Assembly: GCA_910585955.1 (NCBI GenBank)
Contig: CAJUGC010000005.1
Coordinates: 1 to 64,000, forward strand
Reading direction: 5' to 3'
Source of the DNA: an uncultured Christensenella sp.
GTDB lineage: Bacteria > Bacillota > Clostridia > Christensenellales > Pumilibacteraceae
DNA length: 64,000 nucleotides
Shown: in pieces, positions 24,525 to 32,203 of the stretch
How positions within the stretch are numbered: position 1 is the first letter of the stretch
How the letters are laid out: each line of letters starts with the position of its first letter
Translations under genes and position numbers: made by a program
The notes under the pieces: generated by a model
What the model was told of the DNA's origin: nothing
Database searches by the model: none
Seen by the model: the letters and a program-made list of their open reading frames with translations, nothing else

Positions 24525-24755
24525 ATGTCTATAAAGGATAAGATAAAGACGGCTGTAATGGGCAATGCGGATATGAACGCCGAAAATGCGCTTAAAGTAC
24601 TTCGCTCCGACGAGCTGCGATTGTTTTCCGACTATTTTATGTTTGACGAGCGCGACATGAAAATGGAGGCCGATCTGACGCCGGGCGGCAAAGTGACCGT
24701 CGTGATAAAGCTTGAAGCGGACGGCTTTAAAGAGGCGGGAAGAATACTTGACTGA
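24525..24755 (+). CDS. minE: MinE-like cell division topological factor (divergent)
   Basis: 76 residues, MinE size, immediately after minD with a GGGAGAG site. The central segment SDELRLFSDYFMFDERDMKM followed by the alternating strand KVTVVIKLEAD resembles the C-terminal MinE domain (a helix, then a 'kYv-i-ed-v-v' turn and a beta strand). The N-terminal anti-MinCD helix is not clear. The call rests mostly on gene order and length. Confidence 0.55.
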   Translation: MSIKDKIKTAVMGNADMNAENALKVLRSDELRLFSDYFMFDERDMKMEADLTPGGKVTVVIKLEADGFKEAGRILD

Positions 24756-24793
24756 ACTGTCATATTTTCGGTTGTGCGCGCATAACGTATGGC

Positions 24794-25219
24794 ATGGACA
24801 AGTATGAAGGAACCAATAAACCCAACGTAGCTTTGAGCTTGAACGACGTGCTCGTTCGCCGCGAGCAGACTTATGCGCCGCCTCTCGAGGTCGTGCAGGC
24901 AACGTCGGAAAGCGAGACCGAGGAACAAAAGGATAGTCTGCCGTCCGCGCTTGAGGCGGCAGACAAACCAAAAGGCGGCTCGAGAATAGCGAGCTTTTTT
25001 ATTCGCGGCGCTGTTTCGGCTTTGCTGCTCGGAGCTCTGTTTTTGCCTCGAGTATTGCCGTACAATGGGTCGGATAAGGTGACTGAAACGGCAAAAACAA
25101 TTATTATGTCTGACATAACTCCGAACAGTAATGTCGGAGAGGGCAAAATAGTCGAAATAATACGCAAATTATTGCAAAAGTCAAGCTCCGATGAGAGCGA
25201 TGATGAAAAGGAAGAATGA
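24794..25219 (+). CDS. Small single-pass membrane protein in the SpoIVFA position
   Basis: 141 residues: a hydrophilic N-terminus (about 70 residues, glutamate-rich), one membrane helix (about residues 67-88, ASFFIRGAVSALLLGALFLP), then a short external part ending in an acidic tail (SSSDESDDEKEE). It sits between minD/minE and an M50 protease, exactly where Bacillus and many clostridia encode SpoIVFA, the SpoIVFB partner, but the LytM/M23 domain of SpoIVFA is absent. It may be a reduced regulator of the protease. No clear ribosome site; its end overlaps the protease gene by up to 29 nt. Confidence 0.6.
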   Translation: MDKYEGTNKPNVALSLNDVLVRREQTYAPPLEVVQATSESETEEQKDSLPSALEAADKPKGGSRIASFFIRGAVSALLLGALFLPRVLPYNGSDKVTETAKTIIMSDITPNSNVGEGKIVEIIRKLLQKSSSDESDDEKEE

Positions 25220-26132
25220 CCGCCGCTCTCGGTCGGAAAAGCGGCAAGCGGGTGCAAAGCGTGAAAATACGAACTTTGCGGGGGCGAGGATAAGAGTATC
25301 CTTCTCCGTGGTGGTGATGGCGGCGATTGCCATAGCGACGGGGCACATCAGAGAAACGCTGTCTTATGCGGCGGCTGTGGTGTTTCACGAATTTTCGCAC
25401 GCGACCGTGGCTTCGCGGCTCGGTTATACGCTGACGTCGCTGAAGATAATGCCGTACGGCGCTGCGCTGACGGGCGAGTTCGAGACGGCAAAATGTCGCG
25501 ACGAATTTCTCATAGCGATTGCGGGACCTGTTTCCAATATAATTTTCGCCGTCGTTTTCATTGCTCTTTGGTGGCTTGTGCCGTCGCTGTTTTACTATAC
25601 GGAAATTTATGTTTCGGCAAATTTATTTACGGCGCTCGTAAATCTTTTGCCTGTTTTTCCGCTTGACGGCGGGCGGGCGACGCTTGCTCTCTTATCGCTT
25701 AAAGTGCCTAGAGCAAAGGCGTATAAAGCAATGCGGATCGCGGGCGGCGTGATCGGTGCGGCGGGGATAATTGTCGCAGTGATTATGTTTAAGGCTCTGA
25801 ATTTTTCTTATTTTACTTTCCTTGTTTTCGTGCTGTTCTCCTCGCTGTTTCCGGATAAAAGCGCGAAGTATCAAAGGCTTTTCGGTATGGCTCACAGAAT
25901 GGAAAAGATACGCGCGGGACTTCCCGTGCGCGAGATAATAATACATAGGGACGCGAGTCTGATGTCGTGTTCCCGTCTTTTGGGCGCCAATTATTATGCT
26001 CGCTTTACTCTCACGAACGACAGGCTGGAAACCGTGGCTACTCTCAGCGAAACCGAGCTTGAGGATCTGCTTTCTCGGCGTCCGCCCGATGAAGAAGTGG
26101 GAGCTGCTATCGCTTCGAAAGATAATGCGTAG
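25191..26132 (+). CDS. M50-family intramembrane metalloprotease (SpoIVFB-like)
   Basis: Up to 313 residues. The zinc motif HEFSH (about residues 66-70) lies in a membrane helix and the third ligand motif N-x2-P-x2-PLDGG is at about 151-160, the arrangement of SpoIVFB-type site-2 proteases. SPYG-like K-I-M-P-Y-G-A (85-91) also fits SpoIVFB. A C-terminal region (RAGLPVREIIIHRDASLMSC...) resembles the CBS-like tail of this subfamily. It cleaves membrane-bound substrates such as pro-sigma factors in spore formers. Starts at 25191, 25200 and 25203 are all possible. Confidence 0.85.
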   Translation: MRAMMKRKNDRRSRSEKRQAGAKRENTNFAGARIRVSFSVVVMAAIAIATGHIRETLSYAAAVVFHEFSHATVASRLGYTLTSLKIMPYGAALTGEFETAKCRDEFLIAIAGPVSNIIFAVVFIALWWLVPSLFYYTEIYVSANLFTALVNLLPVFPLDGGRATLALLSLKVPRAKAYKAMRIAGGVIGAAGIIVAVIMFKALNFSYFTFLVFVLFSSLFPDKSAKYQRLFGMAHRMEKIRAGLPVREIIIHRDASLMSCSRLLGANYYARFTLTNDRLETVATLSETELEDLLSRRPPDEEVGAAIASKDNA

Positions 26133-26220
26133 AGGCGCTTTTTGAAACTTGTTGTAAAAATTTTTGCCAATTTGCCGAAATTGTGTTGAAAATTGCGGCG
26201 CGATGTGCTATTATAATCGT

Positions 26221-27846
26221 ATGGACATCGAAGCATTGACAAAACAGGCTTTGGACGGGAATATGCTGACCGAAGTCGGACGAGAATTTTTTACGGGCGC
26301 TCGCACAGAGGAAGAGACGCGTTCGTTTTTGACTGCGCTTTTGGAGCGAGCCGAGTACGAAAATCTTGCTACGGTTATGAGTTCGGGTTGCATAGACAAG
26401 CATACCGCGTCAAGCTATCTGCCCGTCGGCGGCGGCAACAGGCGAGTATCCGACCGCTATTTTGCCGTGTTTATCGAGCTTGTCGAAAAGAGCGGAGTGG
26501 ATATGGAGCTTGTTTGGCCGATGTTTTTCGCGGCGTTCGACGCGCCCAAGGACGGGTATTTATATAGCTTTGCTGGGGGTATAGACGGGTATTTCAAACG
26601 TTATGCTTACGCCGATTACGACTCCGCCGTAGACGTGGTAAGGCGGTGGGATCGAAAGTATAAATGTCTGTCTACTCTCATGGAGGTGGACAGAGCGCGC
26701 ACGCTCGATATTGTGCTGGACGTTCTCATATACGGTAAGAACGCCAATAAAACGGCGCTTCGCAAATACCTCATGGAAAAGCGTATAGATATCGTTCCTG
26801 CCCTCTGCAACGAGTATATACGCTCGAGCGTCAAGGCAAAAGAGGGGATAGTCCGTCTGTTGCTGTTGTATAAAGGCGATCCGAGGGCGGACCGTTTTCT
26901 CGGAGAGATAGAGCGGAGCGAAAAGTCTCTCGTTATTAAAAAGCTAATAGACAGAGATCGGGGCAAAGGGTTGACGAAATCCGGATTCGGTGCAGAGGCG
27001 GGGAAAGATTGCGGTATTTCGTCGGTGGTGAATGTCGGCGGATCGGAATATACCGTTGCTTTGACGAAAGATTTTTCCGTGGAGGTAAGTCCCGTGCCTT
27101 ATCCGAAAGTCGTGCGGGCGGAAGAAGAGAACTTGCGTAAGAGGCTCAAAAAGGTGTGCCGCGAGTGCGAAGCGGCTATGAGCGAGAACGCTCGGTGGGA
27201 GTCTGCGTTGTTCTTGAAAAGGTTGGAAAGCGACAAGATGTTTGCCGCCGTGGCGTCGTCTTTGCTGTTTACGGCATACAACGACGGGGTTATGTCAGAC
27301 ATAATTATAGTGGAGGACGGAGAGATCCGAGATCTTGATAACAATAAGCGGGCGCTTTCGGAATCCGAAGTTGCGGTCAGTCATCCGACCGAGTGGGAGA
27401 GATTCGGTTTTTTGCACGGGCTCGACGTCGTGCAACCTTTTGCTCAAGTGGGGCGCGAAGTGTTTGTTCCGACCGATGCGGAAAAATCGTACAATTCTTG
27501 CGGCAGGCTTAAAGGCAGAGTAATGCCTGCCGGCGACTTTAAGGAATCGCTTTCGAAGCACGGATATAAGCTCTTGAACAAGAACCGCTACGACGAAAGC
27601 GACTGCGCGGGCAAACTGCGGGGCGACGTGATGTGCGTGCTCGAGTTCGATCCTACGAATTTTGCCGAGCCCGATAGGCTTATCGCTATGGGAAACGTGC
27701 GATTTTATCGCTACGCCGATCTCATCAAACTCGGAGGGCAAATTTACACCGACGGTGTAAAACCTTTTCCCGTGCAATTGCTTTCGGGAATTCTCTTCAG
27801 TGAATTTCTGCGCGACGTGTTTGAGGTGATAAAGCCCGTTTCCTGA
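26221..27846 (+). CDS. DUF4132-like protein of unknown function
   Basis: 541 residues if started at ATG 26221. The C-terminal third has the DUF4132 signature: EVAVSHPTEWERFGF, then VVQPFAQVGREVFVPTDAEK, and a final QIYTDGVKPFPVQLLSGILF. The N-terminal half is helical with HEAT-like spacing. No membrane segment, signal peptide or catalytic motif is evident. A TATAAT (26212-26217) ends only 3 nt before this ATG and no Shine-Dalgarno precedes it, so either the message is leaderless or translation begins further in (M15 at 26263). It is flanked by the M50 protease and radical SAM genes. Confidence 0.65.
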   Translation: MDIEALTKQALDGNMLTEVGREFFTGARTEEETRSFLTALLERAEYENLATVMSSGCIDKHTASSYLPVGGGNRRVSDRYFAVFIELVEKSGVDMELVWPMFFAAFDAPKDGYLYSFAGGIDGYFKRYAYADYDSAVDVVRRWDRKYKCLSTLMEVDRARTLDIVLDVLIYGKNANKTALRKYLMEKRIDIVPALCNEYIRSSVKAKEGIVRLLLLYKGDPRADRFLGEIERSEKSLVIKKLIDRDRGKGLTKSGFGAEAGKDCGISSVVNVGGSEYTVALTKDFSVEVSPVPYPKVVRAEEENLRKRLKKVCRECEAAMSENARWESALFLKRLESDKMFAAVASSLLFTAYNDGVMSDIIIVEDGEIRDLDNNKRALSESEVAVSHPTEWERFGFLHGLDVVQPFAQVGREVFVPTDAEKSYNSCGRLKGRVMPAGDFKESLSKHGYKLLNKNRYDESDCAGKLRGDVMCVLEFDPTNFAEPDRLIAMGNVRFYRYADLIKLGGQIYTDGVKPFPVQLLSGILFSEFLRDVFEVIKPVS

Positions 27847-27947
27847 AAAATCCGCGAGGAATACGATCGCTTAAAACATAAAAAAACAATATTATGCGTG
27901 TCATATTTTAAGACCTATATCATAATATGATGCAAAAAGTGAGTGCT

Positions 27948-29750
27948 ATGACAGACGTAAAACTGCGAAAAATACTCTCTCGAGTCGATAAGCCTTCGCG
28001 CTACTGCGGCGGCGAGCTAAACACGCCTACAATGAAAGAAAACGCGGAACTTAACTATCTTTTGTGTTTTCCCGATGTTTACGAAGTGGCGATGTCCAAT
28101 CTCGGCATTAAAATTTTGTATGGGATTTTGAACAACCGTTCCGATACGAATTGCGAATCGGCCTATGCTCCGTGGTCGGATATGGCTGCCGTGCTTCGGG
28201 AAGAGGACGAGCCGCTGTTTTCCTCGGAAACTCGCCGACCGATGAATGAGTTTGATATTATAGGCTTCTCCATGCAGTATGAGTTGTCATATACGGGAAT
28301 GTTGTATATGCTCGATCTCGGTAAGGTGAAGCTTCTTTCGTGCGAGCGAGGCGAGGGCGACCCGATAATTATGGCGGGCGGACCGTGCGTCGTGAACCCG
28401 TTGCCGCTCGTGGATTTCGTGGATCTGTTCAGTATCGGAGACGGGGAAAATACTCTCGACGAGCTGGCTGCTCTGTATGTCGAAAACAAGCGCGCGGGAG
28501 GAAGTCGGAGCGACTTTTTGAAAAAGGCTTCGCTCATAGACGGCGTGTATGTGCCTTCTTTGGGCAAAAAAGGCGTGCGGCGCGCCGTTATATCCGACCT
28601 CGATTCCGCCTATTTTCCGACGGCGGCGCAGGTGCCGAATATAGAAGCTGTGCACAATCGCGCCGTACTCGAGATCTTTCGCGGTTGTACTCGCGGCTGT
28701 CGCTTTTGTCAGGCTGGATTTATATATCGACCGGTTCGCGAGCGAAGTATCGAAACCATAGTAAAGTATTCGAAACAGCTTATCGATAATTGCGGTTTCG
28801 ACGAAATTTCGCTGTCAAGCCTTTCGACCTGCGACTATCCCGACCTTCGCGGACTTTTAAAGGAGCTTAAGCCCATAACGGACGGGCGGCGCGTCACAAT
28901 AGCTCTGCCGTCCACACGCGTCGATTCGTTTGAAGCGGAATTTGTGGAGCAGTCTCGTAAGGGTTCGCTCACGTTTGCGCCGGAGGCAGGCACTCAACGC
29001 CTGCGCGACGTAATAAACAAGAACGTGACCGAAGAGAATATCTTTACGAGTATGCGCAATGCGTTCGGAAAGGGTTATTCGTCCGTAAAGCTGTATTTTA
29101 TGATTGGATTGCCGACCGAGACCGACGAAGATCTCTTGGCGATAGCGGATCTCGCAAGCAGAATAAAAAAAATATATCGAGAGTGCGGAAGCAATAAAAA
29201 ACGATTGACGATAACCGTTTCCGCATCGACATTCGTGCCGAAGCCTTTTACGCCTTTTCAGTGGGAGCGGCAGATATCGCGAGAAGAGATAGGGCATAAA
29301 CAGGAGCTTTTAAAGAGCGCGCTCGGAAAGATCGGAGTAAAGTTTAACTACCACAATTGCGATATGTCCGTTCTCGAGGCTGCGTTTGCCCGTGGCGACG
29401 AGCGTCTCGGGGCGGTACTGCTTTCCGCTTATGGGAAAGGCTGTGTGTTTGACAGTTGGGGCGAACTGTTTGATGCGAATAAGTGGTGGGATTCGTTCGC
29501 CGAGTGCGGTCTGTCCCCGGAGGAGTTTACGCGCGAATATTCGGAGGACGAAACTCTTGCCTGGAACTTTATAGACGTCGGTGTCGACGAAGAGTATTTT
29601 AAAAGCGAACGGGCAAAGTCGCGCAAAGAGGAAACGACACCCGATTGTCGCGGAAATTGTCATCTGTGCGGATTGCAGAAGGCTCGTAAGGAAGCGTTTA
29701 AAAACAGTTGCGCGCTTCATTCGAAACGCACGCTTCCCGAAAAGTGCTGA
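27948..29750 (+). CDS. Radical SAM protein, TIGR03960 family
   Basis: 600 residues from ATG 27948; alternatives at 27927 and 27930 add six or seven residues. An N-terminal B12-binding-like domain (LCFPDVYEVAMSNLGIKILY, IMAGGPCVVNP) is followed by the radical SAM cluster motif C247-x3-C251-x2-C254 (CTRGCRFC) and SFAPEAG-type LTFAPEAGTQRLRDVINKNV. The C-terminus holds a CRGNCHLCGL cysteine cluster. It is usually paired with a TIGR03936 gene, as here, upstream of RNase E/G, and a role in RNA modification or ribosome biogenesis is suspected but not established. Confidence 0.88.
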   Translation: MTDVKLRKILSRVDKPSRYCGGELNTPTMKENAELNYLLCFPDVYEVAMSNLGIKILYGILNNRSDTNCESAYAPWSDMAAVLREEDEPLFSSETRRPMNEFDIIGFSMQYELSYTGMLYMLDLGKVKLLSCERGEGDPIIMAGGPCVVNPLPLVDFVDLFSIGDGENTLDELAALYVENKRAGGSRSDFLKKASLIDGVYVPSLGKKGVRRAVISDLDSAYFPTAAQVPNIEAVHNRAVLEIFRGCTRGCRFCQAGFIYRPVRERSIETIVKYSKQLIDNCGFDEISLSSLSTCDYPDLRGLLKELKPITDGRRVTIALPSTRVDSFEAEFVEQSRKGSLTFAPEAGTQRLRDVINKNVTEENIFTSMRNAFGKGYSSVKLYFMIGLPTETDEDLLAIADLASRIKKIYRECGSNKKRLTITVSASTFVPKPFTPFQWERQISREEIGHKQELLKSALGKIGVKFNYHNCDMSVLEAAFARGDERLGAVLLSAYGKGCVFDSWGELFDANKWWDSFAECGLSPEEFTREYSEDETLAWNFIDVGVDEEYFKSERAKSRKEETTPDCRGNCHLCGLQKARKEAFKNSCALHSKRTLPEKC

Positions 29751-29797
29751 CGGCATAAGATAGCGGAGGACAAACTTTTACAAAAGATAAAAATCGC

Positions 29798-29826
29798 TTG
29801 TATTTTCGGTGCGTATATGTTATACT
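29798..29826 (+). promoter_or_regulatory. Promoter upstream of the TIGR03936 gene
   Basis: TTGTAT (29798-29803), a 17-nt spacer and TATACT (29821-29826). It is followed by the hairpin GGACT TAAAAG AGTCC TTTTGTT (about 29838-29860), which looks like a weak attenuator in the leader. Confidence 0.7.
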
Positions 29827-29886
29827 GTAAAATAAGGGGACTTAAAAGAGTCCTTTTGTTGTATGTTTGCGAGGAGGCATGGCGCA

Positions 29887-30528
29887 ATGATACTTTGTAA
29901 ATTTACGAAAATCGACAGCGCCGTTTATACCCCGCACCTCGATTTGCTGCGAGAAATGGGGCGAGCAGTGCGCCGGGCAAACCTAAACGTGCGTTTTTCG
30001 GAAGGTTTCAATCCGCATATGCTGTTGTTCTTTTCTCAGCCTCTTCCGTTGGGACTTGCGAGCACTGCGGAATATTTTTGTGCCGACAGCGACGAAGACC
30101 CGAGCGTATTTGCCGACGGGCTTAACAAAAAGCTTCCGCGTGGCGTGCGCATACTGTCGGCGGTGCGATGCGAAAAAGCGTCGGTTCACTCGGAAATAAG
30201 CCATGCGGAATACCGCTTTAAATCCGAAAAAGAGTTGTCGAATGAGGCTATTAAAAGTATTATGTCACGCACAACTCTCGAAATTCCCGTAAAAACCAAG
30301 AAGGGAATGGCAAATTCCGATGTTCGCGCGAGATTGTACTCGCTTGTAAAAGATCGAGCGGACGTGTTGGCGGTCTTGGGTTGCGGAACGGAAAATTTGC
30401 GAGCCGACTCTTTCGGAAACTACTTGTGTTCCGAATTCGATCTCGGCGAATACGCAGTAACAAAAGAAAGGTCGTTTATTTCCAAAGACGGCGCGTTAAA
30501 AACCGTCGACGAAGTATACGGACTATAG
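29887..30528 (+). CDS. TIGR03936-family radical-SAM-associated protein (DUF2344)
   Basis: 214 residues from ATG 29887, 9 nt after GAGGAGG; an earlier ATG at 29879 runs into a stop after three codons. The N-terminal FTKIDSAVYTPHLDLLREMG and RRANLNVRFSEGFNPHMLLF segments are hallmark DUF2344 motifs; a SxPLPLGLAS segment follows. The family is found fused to, or beside, the TIGR03960 radical SAM protein. Its biochemical role is unknown. Confidence 0.88.
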   Translation: MILCKFTKIDSAVYTPHLDLLREMGRAVRRANLNVRFSEGFNPHMLLFFSQPLPLGLASTAEYFCADSDEDPSVFADGLNKKLPRGVRILSAVRCEKASVHSEISHAEYRFKSEKELSNEAIKSIMSRTTLEIPVKTKKGMANSDVRARLYSLVKDRADVLAVLGCGTENLRADSFGNYLCSEFDLGEYAVTKERSFISKDGALKTVDEVYGL

Positions 30529-30617
30529 TTTGATCGGTCGATTTCCTCACTTACCTGCGAGCAGTACCCGATAAAGAGGCGAATATATAAAAACAAGGTA
30601 TAGGACATAATAGACGA

Positions 30618-32120
30618 GTGAAGAGTCAGATTCTGATAGACGTAGACAGCTATATGTCGTCCGTTTCCCTTTTGGAAGACGGGCGGCTTAAAGAGTACTA
30701 TGTCGAATATAAAGATTCAAACCGTTTGACGGGTAACATCTATAAGGGCAGAGTGGTCAATGTTCTTCAAGGGCTCGAAACCGCGTTTGTCGATTTCGGA
30801 ATGGAAAGAAATGGCTTTCTTGCCGTAAACGAGGCGCTTGTCCATCGCTCGGTGCTGTCGGATTCGGGCAAAATGCCGAGCAAGCTCGACGTGAAAACGG
30901 GCGATTTTATTATGGTGCAGGTCACGAAAGAGGAGACCGGGCTTAAAGGCGCGCGCCTCACGGCGAACGTCTCGCTTCCGGGGCGCTATTTGGTCTATCT
31001 TCCCAAGCTTGACTTTGTCGGAGTGTCCAATAAGATAGCCGACGAATCCGAGCGGAAGCGGCTTATGGCATTGCTTGAAAAGCTAAAGCCTGACGGGGGC
31101 GGCTTTATTGCCCGCACCGCTTCCCGCGAAGCGAAGAAGCAGGATATTGTCGACGAGGCCCGCAGGCTTCAAAAAGAGTTTGACGAGATATGCTCTTCCT
31201 TCGATGCTTCGGAGGGCGTGGGGCTTATTCACAGCGAGGGCGGACTTATAGTGCGTACCGTTCGCGACATGATTTCTACGTCGGTGGAGTCGGTGATATG
31301 CAACGATCGCCGCGTCTTTCTCGAGGTCAGAGAGGTGCTCGGGAAAGTCAATCCGCGCTTTAACGAGAAAGTCAAATATTTCGAGAGCGATTACGATATG
31401 AGCGAAGTTTTCGGCGTGCTCGGCGAAGTGGATAAACTGCTCGAGCATAAGGTCGCGCTTCCGGGAGGAGGTACGCTCGTAATAGATCATACCGAAGCTC
31501 TCACTGCCATAGACGTCAATACGGGTCGGTTTCTCGGCGACGACAATAGTCGCGAAAATACGGTTTACCGCACGAATATAGAGGCTGCCGTCGAAATTGC
31601 TCGGCAATTGCGGCTTCGCAACATAGGCGGGATAATCATAATAGATTTCATAGATATGTCGGACGAAAAGCACCGCAACGCAGTGGTCGAAGCTTTGCGC
31701 AAGGAAATGATGTTCGACAGAACCAAGACGCGCGTCCTCGAAATGTCGGAACTCGGTCTTGTCGAGGTGACGCGCAAAAAGACGGGGCATGAAATAGGCG
31801 ATATTCTTCTCACGTCCTGCCCGTATTGCGGCGGAAGCGCACACACTCATTCGGGCGACTATATCGCGAAAAAAATAAAGGCGAGACTCATGCGGATGTT
31901 TGCCGACGGTGAGTACAGCGGGGCTTCCGTGACCCTAAGTCCCACGGTACTCGAACATATAGGTTCGAGCGGATTTTTCAGCCGGATATTGACGGGGCAA
32001 TGGAGCGACAAGCGCGTATATCTTGTGCCGGACGAAAAGCTTTCTCCGTCCGAGTTTAAAATAATGGCTCATAAGAGCGATGTGATATCCGTGCCGATAA
32101 CTGCCAAATTACTCTATTAA
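30618..32120 (+). CDS. rng: Ribonuclease G/E family endoribonuclease
   Basis: 500 residues, RNase G size without the long RNase E scaffold. The S1 domain is at the start (GNIYKGRVVNVLQGLETAFV...FGMERNGFLAV). The catalytic core contains LTAIDVNTGRF and IIIIDFIDMSD with the Mg2+-binding aspartates, and a CPYCGGS zinc-link-type motif lies near the C-terminus. It cleaves single-stranded AU-rich RNA in rRNA maturation and mRNA decay. Start is GTG 30618 without a Shine-Dalgarno at normal distance, so translation may be weak or regulated. The usual downstream rplU-rpmA ribosomal genes are absent. Confidence 0.92.
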   Translation: MKSQILIDVDSYMSSVSLLEDGRLKEYYVEYKDSNRLTGNIYKGRVVNVLQGLETAFVDFGMERNGFLAVNEALVHRSVLSDSGKMPSKLDVKTGDFIMVQVTKEETGLKGARLTANVSLPGRYLVYLPKLDFVGVSNKIADESERKRLMALLEKLKPDGGGFIARTASREAKKQDIVDEARRLQKEFDEICSSFDASEGVGLIHSEGGLIVRTVRDMISTSVESVICNDRRVFLEVREVLGKVNPRFNEKVKYFESDYDMSEVFGVLGEVDKLLEHKVALPGGGTLVIDHTEALTAIDVNTGRFLGDDNSRENTVYRTNIEAAVEIARQLRLRNIGGIIIIDFIDMSDEKHRNAVVEALRKEMMFDRTKTRVLEMSELGLVEVTRKKTGHEIGDILLTSCPYCGGSAHTHSGDYIAKKIKARLMRMFADGEYSGASVTLSPTVLEHIGSSGFFSRILTGQWSDKRVYLVPDEKLSPSEFKIMAHKSDVISVPITAKLLY

Positions 32121-32203
32121 ACGCGCAAAAAATTATACTATGTGTGACATAAATAATCGATTTGTCACGCATTATGCAAAAAAATGCGGCGAGGTGAAGA
32201 AAT

